64,000 nucleotides of DNA from an uncultured Lachnospiraceae bacterium (GCA_946414885.1 CAMKQH010000021.1:1-64000), one strand, 5' to 3'; shown: positions 46,556 to 56,621, counted from the stretch's first letter. Made by a program: numbers and translations. The notes: a model not told the origin generated them from the letters alone.

Positions 46556-48292
46556 ATGAAGAAGACGAATGCCTCGGTTTGTGGCCTCACGATCGATAAG
46601 CTTCTTCCTTTGATCCATTTTTTGGCATCATTTCTTTATGAGCGAAGCATACTGCTGTTTCGGCCGGAAAAGAACACGGTTGCCGCATATGCAAAGAGCC
46701 TGCGGTACAGTGATCTGTTTGAGAGGATCATGGGATATGCCTTATCCAAACTATTTGCCGCAATTATCATTTTTTTGATTTGGAAATTGATATTTTACGT
46801 CATTGACAATTGGAAGCAGAGCAGGATGATCCGGGCTTTTACCTGGTTCTTTTTCCTGGGGCTGCTTTGTTTGATTCTTTATTGTCCCGATGGGTTTATC
46901 CGAAGCGCGGACAACTACGTGACGTATTCCTACGCCATTCGTTTTTTCCCGGAATATTGGCACAATGCTTATTCCAGCATTATGTTTTGCGCATGCCTTA
47001 TGACGGCTCCGCATCCGTTTGCAATCTCCGTCATCCAGTGGCTGGCATTTGTTTTTGACCTGGCTTACTTGTGGCATCGCTTAGACGAGTGCCCGAAAGT
47101 GGTATCGAAGGCAAAGTGGTTTTCCTTTTTGATCTTTGCGCTTCCGGGAACCATTGTGATGATCACGGATCCCTATCGCACGGAGATCTATGCGCTTTTG
47201 TGCATTTACTACGTGACGGTGATATTGTTTGACGTGGCGGAGGGAAAGCAGTTTTCAGCGCGCAGGCTGGTTTTTTGGGCGTTTTTAAGTGCGCTGGTGG
47301 CCGTTTGGAGATCGGAAGGGATCATTTTGGGTGGCCTTGGCTTTATTGCCATTTTGCTGTTTGCTAACCGTTGCAAACTAAAGCAAGTTTTCCTTTTTGC
47401 AATCGTTTTCGTGATCGCCTTTGAAGTGACGTCGTTCCCGCAGAAGGTTGGCATGGAAAAGTATTACGGCAGTGATTATTCCATCATAAATTCGTTTCCG
47501 TTCCTACACAACGTGCTAAACCGTGAGGATTCCAATTTCGGCTACGACGGGGCGAAAGAGGATCTGGCAGCCATTGAGGCGGTGGTACCGATCGAGGTCA
47601 TCCAGGCATACGGAATGGATGGATACAGAAGATATAATTACTTAAACGGCAATAAAGACATTAATCAGTCCGTGGCGCCCATGGAACTGGGAAAAGCTTA
47701 CGTAAAGGCTTATTACCGGATCGTTCTTCACAATCCCGTCACTTACGTCCGGACGCAGCTTGGCATGTTAAAGGTGGTTTTGCGGCTTCGAACGGAGGAA
47801 TACATGGAGGGTTCCCGTGCGGTCCTGTCGCGTGATTATCCCAGTTGGGAGTTTCAGGCATGGGCGGACGGAAAGGAAGATTTCTTTTCGTATCCCGGTG
47901 TTCAGAGCTGGTCGGATTGGTCCGCAAGAAAGGCTTTTGCCGATGGAATGACGAATCTGGTAAAGACGCTGGAACAGTTCTTTATCAAGATCTACCTGGT
48001 TACTTTCTTGGTATTCCTGATCCCGTTTTTGGACGGCGTGATCTTCCTTAGGGAGTTGATCGCATTCCTGAGAATGCCGCGGAAGGAAAAGAATCTGCAG
48101 AGCTTATTCTTTGCGTTTATGACTATGATGCTGCTGGGACAGTTTGCCGCGATCGCGCTTGTCATGCCGGCAGGTATCTTATATTATTTTAGTGCAGTTT
48201 ATTTTTGTTCTTTTGCATTACAATGCTTATATTTTGGAAAATGGCTTTGTGACCGGAAGACGGCGAAAGACCATTTGGGAGGAAGAAAATGA
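46556..48292 (+). CDS. Polytopic membrane protein, GT-C-like (paralog 1)
   Basis: A 578-residue protein with about 10-12 hydrophobic segments and a soluble stretch near residues 300-430. I cannot name its family with certainty; size, topology and place beside a glycosyltransferase suggest a GT-C-type lipid-linked sugar transferase or a related glycan membrane protein. It is paralogous to the product at 48996: both carry a PEYWHNAY segment, a DPYRTE motif, AVWR(S/T)EGIILG, and SFPQKVG(M/D).KYYGSDY. Its stop overlaps the next gene's start (ATGA). It is first in a four-gene cluster. Confidence 0.7.
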   Translation: MKKTNASVCGLTIDKLLPLIHFLASFLYERSILLFRPEKNTVAAYAKSLRYSDLFERIMGYALSKLFAAIIIFLIWKLIFYVIDNWKQSRMIRAFTWFFFLGLLCLILYCPDGFIRSADNYVTYSYAIRFFPEYWHNAYSSIMFCACLMTAPHPFAISVIQWLAFVFDLAYLWHRLDECPKVVSKAKWFSFLIFALPGTIVMITDPYRTEIYALLCIYYVTVILFDVAEGKQFSARRLVFWAFLSALVAVWRSEGIILGGLGFIAILLFANRCKLKQVFLFAIVFVIAFEVTSFPQKVGMEKYYGSDYSIINSFPFLHNVLNREDSNFGYDGAKEDLAAIEAVVPIEVIQAYGMDGYRRYNYLNGNKDINQSVAPMELGKAYVKAYYRIVLHNPVTYVRTQLGMLKVVLRLRTEEYMEGSRAVLSRDYPSWEFQAWADGKEDFFSYPGVQSWSDWSARKAFADGMTNLVKTLEQFFIKIYLVTFLVFLIPFLDGVIFLRELIAFLRMPRKEKNLQSLFFAFMTMMLLGQFAAIALVMPAGILYYFSAVYFCSFALQCLYFGKWLCDRKTAKDHLGGRK

Positions 48293-48978
48293 AATTAGCG
48301 CTCTGTTTGTTAACCTGGAATGAGATCGAAGGATGTAAGCACGACGTGCCTTTGATCGACCGCAGTCAGTTTGATGAGATTTATTGCATTGACGGCGGAA
48401 GCACGGATGGCACGGTGGAATACTTGGAAGAGCAGGGGATCACCGTTTATCCCCAGAGCGCAAAGGGATTAAATCAGGCATGTAAGGACGGAGCAGCACA
48501 TTGTCATTGTGACGCGTTTGTTTTCTTTCATCCGAAGGGAAGCATTCCGGTGGAGGATACCTATCGCTTCCGGAAGTTTTATGAGGAAGGTTATGAATTC
48601 GTCGTTGGCAGCCGCATGATGAAGGGCGCCAGAAACGAAGAGGACGGCAAGCTGATCAAGCCCAGAAAGTGGTTTGTTTTATGCCTTGGCCTTGCGGCAA
48701 AGATCTTGTTTAAGAGAGAAGGAAATACGGTCTGGGACACGCTTCACGGATTCCGCGGCATGACGGTGGACGCCTTCAACCGCTGTGAGATCACGGACAT
48801 GTCTCCCTCCATTGACATTGAAATGGTATGCCGCAGCTATAAGCTTCACCTTAAGCGCATTGAATTCCCGACGACGGAGAGCGCAAGAATTTCCGGAGAA
48901 AGCCATTTCAAGGCATTTGCGACTGGGAAAAAGCTGCTCAAATATTTATGGTTTGAGATAAGAAGAGGACTCAAGTGA
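48289..48978 (+). CDS. GT2-family glycosyltransferase (polyprenyl-phosphate sugar type)
   Basis: A 229-residue soluble GT-A glycosyltransferase with the start LCLLTWNEIEGC and the nucleotide-sugar motif IDGGSTDGTVEYLEEQ, like dolichol/undecaprenyl-phosphate mannosyltransferases. Oddly, where the family has a DXD metal motif this protein reads AFVFFHPKGSIP. The later segment DTLHGFRGMTVDAF is typical of the family. No membrane helix is present. It overlaps paralog 1 by four bases and is followed by paralog 2 after 17, so it may load a lipid carrier used by these membrane proteins. Confidence 0.8.
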   Translation: MKLALCLLTWNEIEGCKHDVPLIDRSQFDEIYCIDGGSTDGTVEYLEEQGITVYPQSAKGLNQACKDGAAHCHCDAFVFFHPKGSIPVEDTYRFRKFYEEGYEFVVGSRMMKGARNEEDGKLIKPRKWFVLCLGLAAKILFKREGNTVWDTLHGFRGMTVDAFNRCEITDMSPSIDIEMVCRSYKLHLKRIEFPTTESARISGESHFKAFATGKKLLKYLWFEIRRGLK

Positions 48979-48995
48979 TCATTTGAGAAAGGACT

Positions 48996-50717
48996 TTGAA
49001 AGAAGACATGAAGGACGGACTTGAAAAGAAGCACAAACTGTCTTTGGAAATACTTCTTCCGTGCATCCATTTCTTGAGTTCCTTTTTCTATGAGTGGACG
49101 ATTCTGCAGTGGAAGCCAGAGAAGATCACGGTGACGGCAAGGGCAAAGGACCTGACCTACAGTGATACTTTTGAACGCGTTATGGAATATGGGCTTGCAA
49201 AGCTTTTTGCAGCCCTGATCATTTTTTTGCTTTGGAAAATGGTCTTTTATTTCATTCATAATTTCCGGAAAGATAAGGAACTGATCTTTTTTGCACTGTT
49301 GTTTCTGCTTGGGACGGCATGCTTTGCCGTTACCTGGCCGAATCTTTTTTACTATGACGTAGACAATTACATAACCTATACTTACGCGATCCGGTTATAT
49401 CCCGAGTATTGGCACAATGCCTACACCAGCATACTGTATACGGCGTCGTTTATGACGGTCCCGCATCCGTTTGCGATTTGTTTTCTGCAGTGGACGTTGT
49501 TTTTCTTTAACATGGTTTATGCGTACAAACGCCTGAAAAACAGTCCTTGCATGCGCCGCTTTACCTGGCCGTTTTTGATCTTGGTTTTCATCGTGCCGAG
49601 AGTACTTCTTTTGATCAATGATCCGTACCGGACGGAACTGTATTCCCTTGTCTGCATCTATTACGTGTTTTCTATTCTCATGGACGCTTTGGAGGGAAAG
49701 ACGTATTCCAACGCAAAGCTCGTCTGCCTGGCATTCCTCAGCGCGCTGTTGGCAGTGTGGAGAACGGAAGGAATTATCCTTGGAACGCTCGGATTTCTTG
49801 TGATCCTGTTCTTTGTTAACCGCTGCAGCTTAAAGAAGCATTTGATCTTTTTGGTATTGTATGCCGTGGCGTTTTTGATCGTTTCCTTCCCCCAGAAGGT
49901 GGGCGACTTGAAATACTACGGAAGCGATTATGCCATTATCAATTCCTTCCCGTCTCTTCACAATATCCTGAATCGTGCGGATTCCAATCTGAGCTATCCG
50001 GGAGCCGAGGAGGATCTGGCGGCCATTGCGGCAGTCGTTCCCATCGAGGCCATTCAGGTGTATGACATGGACGGTTATCGCAGATATAATGTCATGAACG
50101 GAAACGTGGACATCAATCAGTCCATCACCTCCCATGAGACGGGAAAGCGTTACGTAAAGGCTTTTTACAGGATCGTGCTCCATAATCCCGTCACGTATCT
50201 CCGGACGCAATGGAATATGCTCATGGTTGTCTATAAGCTTTCAGATTACTATTATTCTGAAAAGCCTAGCGTTGAACTCTCCATGGAATACGAGCCATGG
50301 ACGTTCCCGGCATGGGAATCAGGCATCCTGGATCTGTATGGGAATCCGGCCGCCAAGCCTTGGATCGAATATGGAAAGCGAATTGCGTTGGCCGGTCTTG
50401 TGGAAAAGGTTTGGTGGACGACGGAAGGAATCATGATCCGCATCAAGGCTTATGGAATCATACTGATCATCATTCCTCTTGTGGAGTGCTTTATTGTTTT
50501 GCGCGAACTGATCCGGTTTTTTAAGGCGAAGGACAAAAAGAAAGCCTTGCGTGAACTGGGACCGGCATGCATGGCGATCGTGCTGCTTGGACAGTATGCG
50601 GCCATCGTGCTTGTGATGCCGGCGGGACAGTTGGTATATTTTCATGCGTTGTATTTTTGCTCTATATTCTTAGAAATCGTATATTTTGGATGGCGGAGGA
50701 ACTATGAAAAAATATGA
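48996..50717 (+). CDS. Polytopic membrane protein, GT-C-like (paralog 2)
   Basis: A 573-residue protein with the same layout as the product at 46556: an N-terminal block PCIHFLSSFFYEW, helices, the PEYWHNAY and DPYRTEL motifs, then a soluble loop with GYRRYN and INQS, and a final pair of helices. The start may be TTG 48996 (AAAGGA upstream) or ATG 49008. The function is not established; a duplicated pair with slightly different acceptors is a reasonable inference. It overlaps the start of the next gene. Confidence 0.7.
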   Translation: MKEDMKDGLEKKHKLSLEILLPCIHFLSSFFYEWTILQWKPEKITVTARAKDLTYSDTFERVMEYGLAKLFAALIIFLLWKMVFYFIHNFRKDKELIFFALLFLLGTACFAVTWPNLFYYDVDNYITYTYAIRLYPEYWHNAYTSILYTASFMTVPHPFAICFLQWTLFFFNMVYAYKRLKNSPCMRRFTWPFLILVFIVPRVLLLINDPYRTELYSLVCIYYVFSILMDALEGKTYSNAKLVCLAFLSALLAVWRTEGIILGTLGFLVILFFVNRCSLKKHLIFLVLYAVAFLIVSFPQKVGDLKYYGSDYAIINSFPSLHNILNRADSNLSYPGAEEDLAAIAAVVPIEAIQVYDMDGYRRYNVMNGNVDINQSITSHETGKRYVKAFYRIVLHNPVTYLRTQWNMLMVVYKLSDYYYSEKPSVELSMEYEPWTFPAWESGILDLYGNPAAKPWIEYGKRIALAGLVEKVWWTTEGIMIRIKAYGIILIIIPLVECFIVLRELIRFFKAKDKKKALRELGPACMAIVLLGQYAAIVLVMPAGQLVYFHALYFCSIFLEIVYFGWRRNYEKI

Positions 50718-51948
50718 TTATTTAATTCTCGGAGCTGGTCCGGCAGGCTTGTCGATCGCTAATCTGATCAAGAGAAACTGGCCAGGGAGAACGTTTCTGG
50801 TTTTGGAGAAGGAAGAGGAGGCTGGCGGACTCTGCCGCTCAAAGGACGTAGACGGAAGCCCGCTGGACATTGGCGGCGGACATTTCCTGGACGTAAGAAG
50901 ACCGAAAGTAAATGAGTTTTTGTTCTCCTTCATGCCGAAGGAAGAATGGAATGAATATGAGAGGGATTCCCGCATAGACATGGAAACCTATGAGATCGGA
51001 CATCCCTTTGAGGCAAACATTTGGCAAATGCCGCAGGAGGAACAGGTGAAATACCTGAAATCCATTGCGGTGGCGGGATGTAATCTCGGACAGCCAAAGC
51101 CGGAGAAGTTTGTGGACTGGATCACTTGGAAGCTGGGAGAAAAGATCGCGGGAGCATACATGCTTCCCTATAACGGAAAAATGTTCGGGGGAGAACTGGA
51201 CAGTCTTGGAACCTACTGGCTCGACAAGCTTCCCAACGTATCCTTTGAGGAGACTTTGTTATCCTGTCTGAATCGTAAGCCTTACGGAACGCAGCCGGGG
51301 CATGCCAGATTCTACTATCCGAAAAAATACGGTTACGGCGAGTTGTGGCTCCGCATGGCAAAAGCACTTGGGGAAAGCATCCGTTACCAAGTTTCAGTGT
51401 CAAAACTGGACTTTGCCCAAAAGGTTGTGACCTGTTCAGACGGAAATTCTTACGGCGCGGATGCGATTATTACGACAATTCCCTGGAGCAGCATTTCGGC
51501 GTATGAGGGATGCGGACCGGAATTTGCCGGTTGGGTGAAAGCCTTGAAGCATACGGGCACGGAAATACGCTACGTGGAGGAGACCTTGGATACAAAGGCA
51601 CATTGGATTTACGTGCCGGATGAGAAGAAGGCGCATCACAGGATCCTGGTGCGAAGCAATTTCTGTGACGGAAGCAAGGGATATTGGCTTGAGACCAATC
51701 TCAACCGTCTGGACAGGATTGATGAAAGCTATCCTGCAATTACGAGGGGCGGCGAGCAGGCGGCCTATGAAAATGAGTATACCTATCCCCTGAATACCAT
51801 AGACAAGCCCGTGGTGATGAAGCAGCTCCTTGCATATGCAAAGGAACGCGGCGTGATTGGACTTGGCCGTTGGGGTGAGCATGAGCATTACAATTCTGAC
51901 CGTACCGTGGAAAGGGCGATGGAGTTGTTTGAAGAATTAAATCAGTAA
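50704..51948 (+). CDS. FAD-dependent oxidoreductase, UDP-galactopyranose mutase-like
   Basis: A 414-residue flavoprotein. The N-terminal dinucleotide motif is YLILGAGPAGLS with the acidic VLEKEEEAGGLC, followed by DIGGGHFLD. The C-terminal GLGRWGEHEHYNSD resembles the FAD-binding end of UDP-galactopyranose mutase and related amine-oxidase-fold proteins. I start at ATG 50704 with GGCGGAGG; the track start is 18 bases upstream. Its place after two membrane proteins and a GT2 suggests it makes a modified sugar for the same glycan. The exact reaction is not certain. Confidence 0.75.
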   Translation: MKKYDYLILGAGPAGLSIANLIKRNWPGRTFLVLEKEEEAGGLCRSKDVDGSPLDIGGGHFLDVRRPKVNEFLFSFMPKEEWNEYERDSRIDMETYEIGHPFEANIWQMPQEEQVKYLKSIAVAGCNLGQPKPEKFVDWITWKLGEKIAGAYMLPYNGKMFGGELDSLGTYWLDKLPNVSFEETLLSCLNRKPYGTQPGHARFYYPKKYGYGELWLRMAKALGESIRYQVSVSKLDFAQKVVTCSDGNSYGADAIITTIPWSSISAYEGCGPEFAGWVKALKHTGTEIRYVEETLDTKAHWIYVPDEKKAHHRILVRSNFCDGSKGYWLETNLNRLDRIDESYPAITRGGEQAAYENEYTYPLNTIDKPVVMKQLLAYAKERGVIGLGRWGEHEHYNSDRTVERAMELFEELNQ

Positions 51949-51978
51949 AAGAATCAAAAGGAATTTAGGAGGCGTAAA

Positions 51979-53388
51979 GTGTCTAAGAATCGTGCATGGG
52001 AAACCTATGAAGAAAAGGACTTAAAGAAACTCGAGAAACTTTGTAAGGAATACAGGGAGTTCCTCGATAACGGAAAGACGGAGCGTGAATGCGTCGACGT
52101 GATCGTGAATAAGGTTGAGGCAGAGGGCTATCGTGAATTGGATGCCGTGATTAAAAAGGGAGAAAAGCTGAAGGCTGGCGATAAGGTATATGCCGTTTGG
52201 ATGAACAAGACCGTCGTTACGTTCCAGCTTGGAAAGAATCCTTTGGCGGAGGGAATGAACATTCTCGGAGCGCATATTGACAGCCCGAGACTTGACGTGA
52301 AGCAGGTACCGCTGTATGAGGACGGGGATCATTCCTTTGCTTATTTTGACACGCATTATTATGGCGGCGTAAAGAAGTATCAGTGGGTGACGCTTCCCCT
52401 GGCAATCCACGGCGTTGTGGTGAAGAAGGACGGAACCACCATCGAATTAAATCTTGGCGAGGAAGAGGATGATCCCGTATTCTTCGTTTCAGACCTGCTG
52501 ATCCACTTGTCTGCGGAGCAATTAGAGAAGAAGGCGGCTAAGGTGATCGAAGGAGAAGCGCTGGATCTGATCATCGGTTCCAAGCCCCTGACCATAAAGA
52601 ATGATGAGGAGAGTAAGGAAAAGGATCCCATCAAGGCCGGAGTGCTCTCCATTCTGAAAGAGAATTATGATTTTGAAGAAGAGGATCTTTTATCTGCAGA
52701 GCTTGAGATTGTTCCTGCCGGAAAGGCAAGGGAGGCTGGTTTCGATCGCAGCATGATCCTTGGTTATGGTCAGGATGACAGGGTTTGTGCATTCACGTCC
52801 CTGCGCGCGGCCTTGGATGTAAAGAATCTTGACAGAACGCTTTGCTGCATCCTTGTGGACAAAGAGGAGATTGGCTCCGTCGGCGCAACGGGAATGCAGT
52901 CCGCATTCTTTGAGAATACCGTTGCGGAAGTGATGAACCTGACGGGTGAATACAGCGAATTAAACGTTAGAAGATGTCTTGCAAAGAGCTGCATGCTTTC
53001 CTCTGACGTAAGTGCCGCGTATGATCCTTCTTATGCTTCCGCATTTGAAAAGAAAAACGCAGCCTGGCTTGGCGGCGGCATGTGCTTTAATAAGTTTACC
53101 GGCGCTCGCGGAAAGTCTGGATCCAATGACGCAAATGCAGAGTATATCGCGCATCTTCGCAAGGTTTTGGACGACAAAAAGGTTGTTTGGCAGACGGCTG
53201 AGCTTGGCAAGGTTGATGTTGGCGGCGGAGGAACCATCGCTTACGTGCTTGCACTGTATGGCATGAACGTGATCGACAGCGGCGTTGCCGTACTGAACAT
53301 GCATGCTCCCTGGGAGTGTACGAGCAAGGCTGACGTGTACGAGGCGTATCGCGGATACAAGGCATTTGCTGAAAATGCCAATTTCTAA
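51979..53388 (+). CDS. M18-family aminopeptidase
   Basis: A 469-residue dinuclear-metal aminopeptidase of the aspartyl/lysine aminopeptidase family. Metal ligands and the catalytic base are visible in [13 protein letters not shown], the [18 protein letters not shown] block, [10 protein letters not shown] and the C-terminal [13 protein letters not shown]. It is cytosolic and trims N-terminal acidic or basic residues from peptides. The start codon is GTG at 51979 with AGGAGG upstream. queA follows closely. Confidence 0.94.
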   Translation: MSKNRAWETYEEKDLKKLEKLCKEYREFLDNGKTERECVDVIVNKVEAEGYRELDAVIKKGEKLKAGDKVYAVWMNKTVVTFQLGKNPLAEGMNILGAHIDSPRLDVKQVPLYEDGDHSFAYFDTHYYGGVKKYQWVTLPLAIHGVVVKKDGTTIELNLGEEEDDPVFFVSDLLIHLSAEQLEKKAAKVIEGEALDLIIGSKPLTIKNDEESKEKDPIKAGVLSILKENYDFEEEDLLSAELEIVPAGKAREAGFDRSMILGYGQDDRVCAFTSLRAALDVKNLDRTLCCILVDKEEIGSVGATGMQSAFFENTVAEVMNLTGEYSELNVRRCLAKSCMLSSDVSAAYDPSYASAFEKKNAAWLGGGMCFNKFTGARGKSGSNDANAEYIAHLRKVLDDKKVVWQTAELGKVDVGGGGTIAYVLALYGMNVIDSGVAVLNMHAPWECTSKADVYEAYRGYKAFAENANF

Positions 53389-53423
53389 TTTTGTCAGTAA
53401 GAAAACGGAAAGACGATGAAGTA

Positions 53424-54455
53424 ATGGAATTAAAGAAGTCAGATTTTTATTTTGACCTGCCGCAGGAATTGATCGCGCAGGATCCTTTGGAGGACAGGAG
53501 TGCGTCAAGACTCCTGCATTTGGACAAGGTGACGGGTGACGTCAGCCATCACGTGTTTAAGGAAGTACCTGAGTTCCTAAAGCCTGGAGATTGTCTGGTA
53601 TTAAACAATACGAAGGTAATCCCTGCAAGGCTTTTGGGACAGAGGGAAGGAACAGGCGGTCACGTGGAGGTGCTTCTACTTTCGAGAAAAGAGAGCGACG
53701 TCTGGGAGACCCTTGTCAAACCGGGGAAAAAGTGCAAGCCGGGTACAAGACTTACCTTTGGCGACGGTATTTTGAAAGCGGAAGTGTTGGAGACGCTGGA
53801 GGACGGAAACCGCAGGATCCGGTTTTACTATGACGGCATTTGGGAGGAGGTTCTGGACAGGCTCGGCGAAATGCCCCTGCCGCCTTACATTACCCATAAG
53901 CTGAAGGACAAGAATCGTTATCAGACGGTTTATGCCAAATATGAAGGCTCCGCGGCGGCGCCGACGGCAGGCTTACATTTTACCAAGGAATTGCTGGCGC
54001 AGATCGAGGCGCAGGGGATCAAGATTGTATACGTAACGCTTCACGTGGGACTTGGAACATTCCGGCCCGTAAAGGAAGAGAACGTACTCGATCATCACAT
54101 GCATTCCGAGTGGTATCAGGTGACGCCGGAAGCGGCAAACGTGATCAATGAGACGAAGGCAGCCGGGGGGAGAGTGATCTGCGTTGGTACAACGAGCTGC
54201 CGCACCATAGAAAGCGCTTCGGATGAAGACGGAAAAGTGAAGGCGGGAAGCGGTGACACACAGATCTTTATCTACCCGGGCTATCATTTCAAGGTATTGG
54301 ACGGATTGATCACCAATTTCCATCTGCCGGAATCCACGCTGGTCATGTTGGTCAGCGCACTGGCTGGCAGGGAGCGCGTGCTTGCGGCATATCAGGAAGC
54401 CATTAAAGAGAGATATCGCTTTTTTAGCTTTGGCGACGCAATGATTATTTTGTAG
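53424..54455 (+). CDS. queA: S-adenosylmethionine:tRNA ribosyltransferase-isomerase
   Basis: QueA transfers a ribosyl group from SAM to 7-aminomethyl-7-deazaguanine in tRNA to form epoxyqueuosine. The start [12 protein letters not shown] and [10 protein letters not shown], then [32 protein letters not shown] and NFHLPEST are hallmark segments. From ATG 53424 it has 343 residues, the standard length; the ribosome site is weak. No other queuosine gene is in the window, so the precursor may be made elsewhere or salvaged. Confidence 0.96.
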   Translation: MELKKSDFYFDLPQELIAQDPLEDRSASRLLHLDKVTGDVSHHVFKEVPEFLKPGDCLVLNNTKVIPARLLGQREGTGGHVEVLLLSRKESDVWETLVKPGKKCKPGTRLTFGDGILKAEVLETLEDGNRRIRFYYDGIWEEVLDRLGEMPLPPYITHKLKDKNRYQTVYAKYEGSAAAPTAGLHFTKELLAQIEAQGIKIVYVTLHVGLGTFRPVKEENVLDHHMHSEWYQVTPEAANVINETKAAGGRVICVGTTSCRTIESASDEDGKVKAGSGDTQIFIYPGYHFKVLDGLITNFHLPESTLVMLVSALAGRERVLAAYQEAIKERYRFFSFGDAMIIL

Positions 54456-54460
54456 AAGAA

Positions 54461-54495
54461 ATCATGTTGCAGTTTCCAAACTGCCATGATATGAT
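54461..54495 (+). promoter_or_regulatory. Promoter of the PilZ-VanZ genes overlaid by a palindrome
   Basis: TTGCAG (54467-54472) and TATGAT (54490-54495) are 17 bases apart. The inverted repeat ATCAT..GCAGTTT-CC-AAACTGC.ATGAT (54461-54490) spans the -35, the whole spacer and the first base of the -10. It is a candidate operator; with no T-run it is a poor queA terminator. Confidence 0.6.
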
Positions 54496-54528
54496 GAAAA
54501 AAAGACTTTTACTGAAAGGAGTTCGGAC

Positions 54529-54900
54529 ATGGACGACAGAAGAAAGAGCAAACGGACCAAGTTGGTTTCCAGATTGATCGTTAAGAGACTGGATTCGCGG
54601 GATGGCGGAGAAGTGGAAATCGACATTATTGACGTATCGAAGGACGGCGTCGGATTTACGGCTGCGCGTGATCTGAAGATCGGTGCCGTTTATGAAGGCT
54701 TTTTGACCATTTGGACGCATGAGGTGATTCATGCATTTCTCCAGATTGTCAGAATTGAACTCCTTGAGGACGGCGATGAGAATAAAAAGTATGGTTATGG
54801 GGCAAGATTTGTAGGCATGCCGGAGATGGAAGCCAATCGCATCGAGGTATACCAGACCGTAGAGGAAACCATACATGAGAGAAATGGAGCCCAAGGATGA
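54529..54900 (+). CDS. PilZ-domain protein (putative c-di-GMP receptor)
   Basis: A 123-residue single-domain PilZ protein. The c-di-GMP-binding signature is complete: the arginine motif RRKSKRTK at the N-terminus and DVSKDGVGF about 35 residues later. It has no membrane segment, so it would signal by binding a partner. The next gene (VanZ family) overlaps by four bases (ATGA) and is the obvious candidate partner. The ribosome site is AAAGGAG. Confidence 0.88.
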   Translation: MDDRRKSKRTKLVSRLIVKRLDSRDGGEVEIDIIDVSKDGVGFTAARDLKIGAVYEGFLTIWTHEVIHAFLQIVRIELLEDGDENKKYGYGARFVGMPEMEANRIEVYQTVEETIHERNGAQG

Positions 54901-55430
54901 GTAAGGGAAAGGTCATAGCCTTTGAGCCTAAGAAGAAAAAGAGCCAGGTGGCAGTCAGTGTTTTGGCTGCCATCTTTCTTGTGATTTTATACTGTGCCAT
55001 CTTTAGTTTTTCAGAACAGAACGGCGAATCTTCAGGGCATTTAAGCCATGAAGTGACAAAATGGATTGTTGAGAGCTGGGAACGTTTGACTGGAGGCAAT
55101 TGGGCGGAGGACGTGAAAATTGCTTGGATCACTTATTGGGAACATCCCGTCCGGAAGCTGGCGCACTTCACGGAATACATGGTGATGGGCATCCTTGTGT
55201 TCAACGTATGGCATCCGTGGTTGAAAAAGGGGTGGAAAAAGAATCTGCTGGTCATCGCATGGGTCTTTGTTTCCGCCGCATTGGACGAATGGCACCAGAC
55301 CTTTGTCGCAGACCGCTGCGGTAACTTCTGGGACGTGCTTTTGGATACGTCCGGCGGATGCTTTGGATTACTATTATGCCTGTTTTTCTGCTGGATAACT
55401 TCACGAAAGAAAAAGAAGGGGTTGGCATGA
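54897..55430 (+). CDS. VanZ-family membrane protein
   Basis: A 177-residue protein with about four helices. The SFSEQNGESS start after helix 1, the central KLAHFTEYMVMG and the DEWHQTFVADRCGNFWDVLLDTSGG block are typical of VanZ-like proteins, which are linked to glycopeptide resistance in one case and to envelope functions generally. Coupled translation with the PilZ gene suggests a c-di-GMP-related envelope function, which is inference. Its stop codon lies in the loop of a terminator. Confidence 0.88.
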   Translation: MSKGKVIAFEPKKKKSQVAVSVLAAIFLVILYCAIFSFSEQNGESSGHLSHEVTKWIVESWERLTGGNWAEDVKIAWITYWEHPVRKLAHFTEYMVMGILVFNVWHPWLKKGWKKNLLVIAWVFVSAALDEWHQTFVADRCGNFWDVLLDTSGGCFGLLLCLFFCWITSRKKKKGLA

Positions 55431-55444
55431 CGCCAACCCCTTTT
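55418..55444. terminator. Bidirectional terminator between VanZ and tyrA
   Basis: GGGGTTGGC pairs perfectly with GCCAACCCC around ATGAC, with TTTT on the plus side and TTCTTTTTC on the minus side, serving both convergent genes. Confidence 0.88.
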
Positions 55445-55457
55445 AGGTTTGCAAAGA

Positions 55458-56552
55458 TCAGTCACGGGTATAAATGGTATAGCCTTTTCCCTTTAAGATC
55501 GATTCCGCCTTGTCGGTGCTTTCCTTATCGTAAAGCTCAATGCGAAGCACGCCGCCTTCGTATTCCCGGTTATGCGTGATGCCGATGTTCTTGATGCTTA
55601 CCTGATTCAACGCAAGAATTGTTGCAATGGCGGCAATGGCGCCGGGTTCATCCGCAATGTCCACCATGAGGACAAAGCTTTTCTTGATGGGGCCGCTGGA
55701 AGCGCTGATAAAGGAATCACGATAGATGCGCGCACTGTCAAAGGTTTCGTAGAGCTTTTCGGAATCCCTCCCCTTTAAGTACGTGCGGAATCTCTCAAGG
55801 GATTCCACGTAGCGATCCAAAAGAACTTCGATGTTCCCGGTGTTGGTCAGGCAGATCTGTTGCCACATGGCGGCGGAAGAGGAGGAGATGCGGGTGATGT
55901 CCTTAAATCCTCCGGCCGCGATCATTTTCATCAATCCGTCCGCATTGTCGCTGTCCCTCACAAGATTGACGAGGGATGCGGAGATCACGTGCGGCAGATG
56001 GCTTACGGCTGCAGTGACGTAGTCGTGCTCCTCGCAGGATAAGATCAAGGGAATGGAACCAAAACTGCTTACCAGCTCGCGGTAGCCTTCAAGTTTTTCC
56101 TTGGAAACCTCGGGCGTGGGAGTCAGAATGTAATAAGCGTTTTGCAGAAGAACGGACTTAGAATTAACATAGCCCACGCGTTCGCTGCCCGCCATGGGAT
56201 GTCCGCCGATAAACTGAGCCTCCAGGCCCAGTTTTTTTATGTTTTCGTGAATGTCAGTCTTTACGCTGCCGACGTCGGTCAGCAGGCAGTCGGGTGACAG
56301 ATAAGGCTTGAGGAGCAGGAGATTGGTGTCGTTTTTCTGAACGGGCGCACACAAAAACAGATAATCGCATGCGGAAAAACGATCATCGATCGCGTCGGTG
56401 ATCTCATTCGCCACGCCGTCAGAAAGGGCAAGGCGAAGAGATTCCTGATTGACGTCATGGGCGATGATCCTGGCGTCTTCCTGTGTTTCCCTGATCGCGC
56501 GGGCGATGGAGCCGCCGATCAATCCCAAACCAATAAATCCATAAGTCTTCAC
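55458..56552 (-). CDS. tyrA: Prephenate dehydrogenase with C-terminal ACT domain
   Basis: TyrA oxidises prephenate to 4-hydroxyphenylpyruvate for tyrosine. The NAD-binding motif GFIGLGLIGGSIA opens the protein, and GGHPMAGSE and HLPHVISASL carry substrate contacts including the conserved histidines. The last about 75 residues form an ACT domain (MVDIADEPGAIAAIATIL), probably for feedback by tyrosine. Length 364 is normal. The start is GTG with GGAGG upstream on the minus strand. It shares an intergenic region with the divergent EF-G-like gene. Confidence 0.95.
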   Translation of the reverse strand: MKTYGFIGLGLIGGSIARAIRETQEDARIIAHDVNQESLRLALSDGVANEITDAIDDRFSACDYLFLCAPVQKNDTNLLLLKPYLSPDCLLTDVGSVKTDIHENIKKLGLEAQFIGGHPMAGSERVGYVNSKSVLLQNAYYILTPTPEVSKEKLEGYRELVSSFGSIPLILSCEEHDYVTAAVSHLPHVISASLVNLVRDSDNADGLMKMIAAGGFKDITRISSSSAAMWQQICLTNTGNIEVLLDRYVESLERFRTYLKGRDSEKLYETFDSARIYRDSFISASSGPIKKSFVLMVDIADEPGAIAAIATILALNQVSIKNIGITHNREYEGGVLRIELYDKESTDKAESILKGKGYTIYTRD

Positions 56553-56621
56553 TAAGTCGTCCTCCGAATTAGGTTCCCCGCATGGTGCCGGAAACCGCGA
56601 TGATTAAGGTATATCGTTTGT

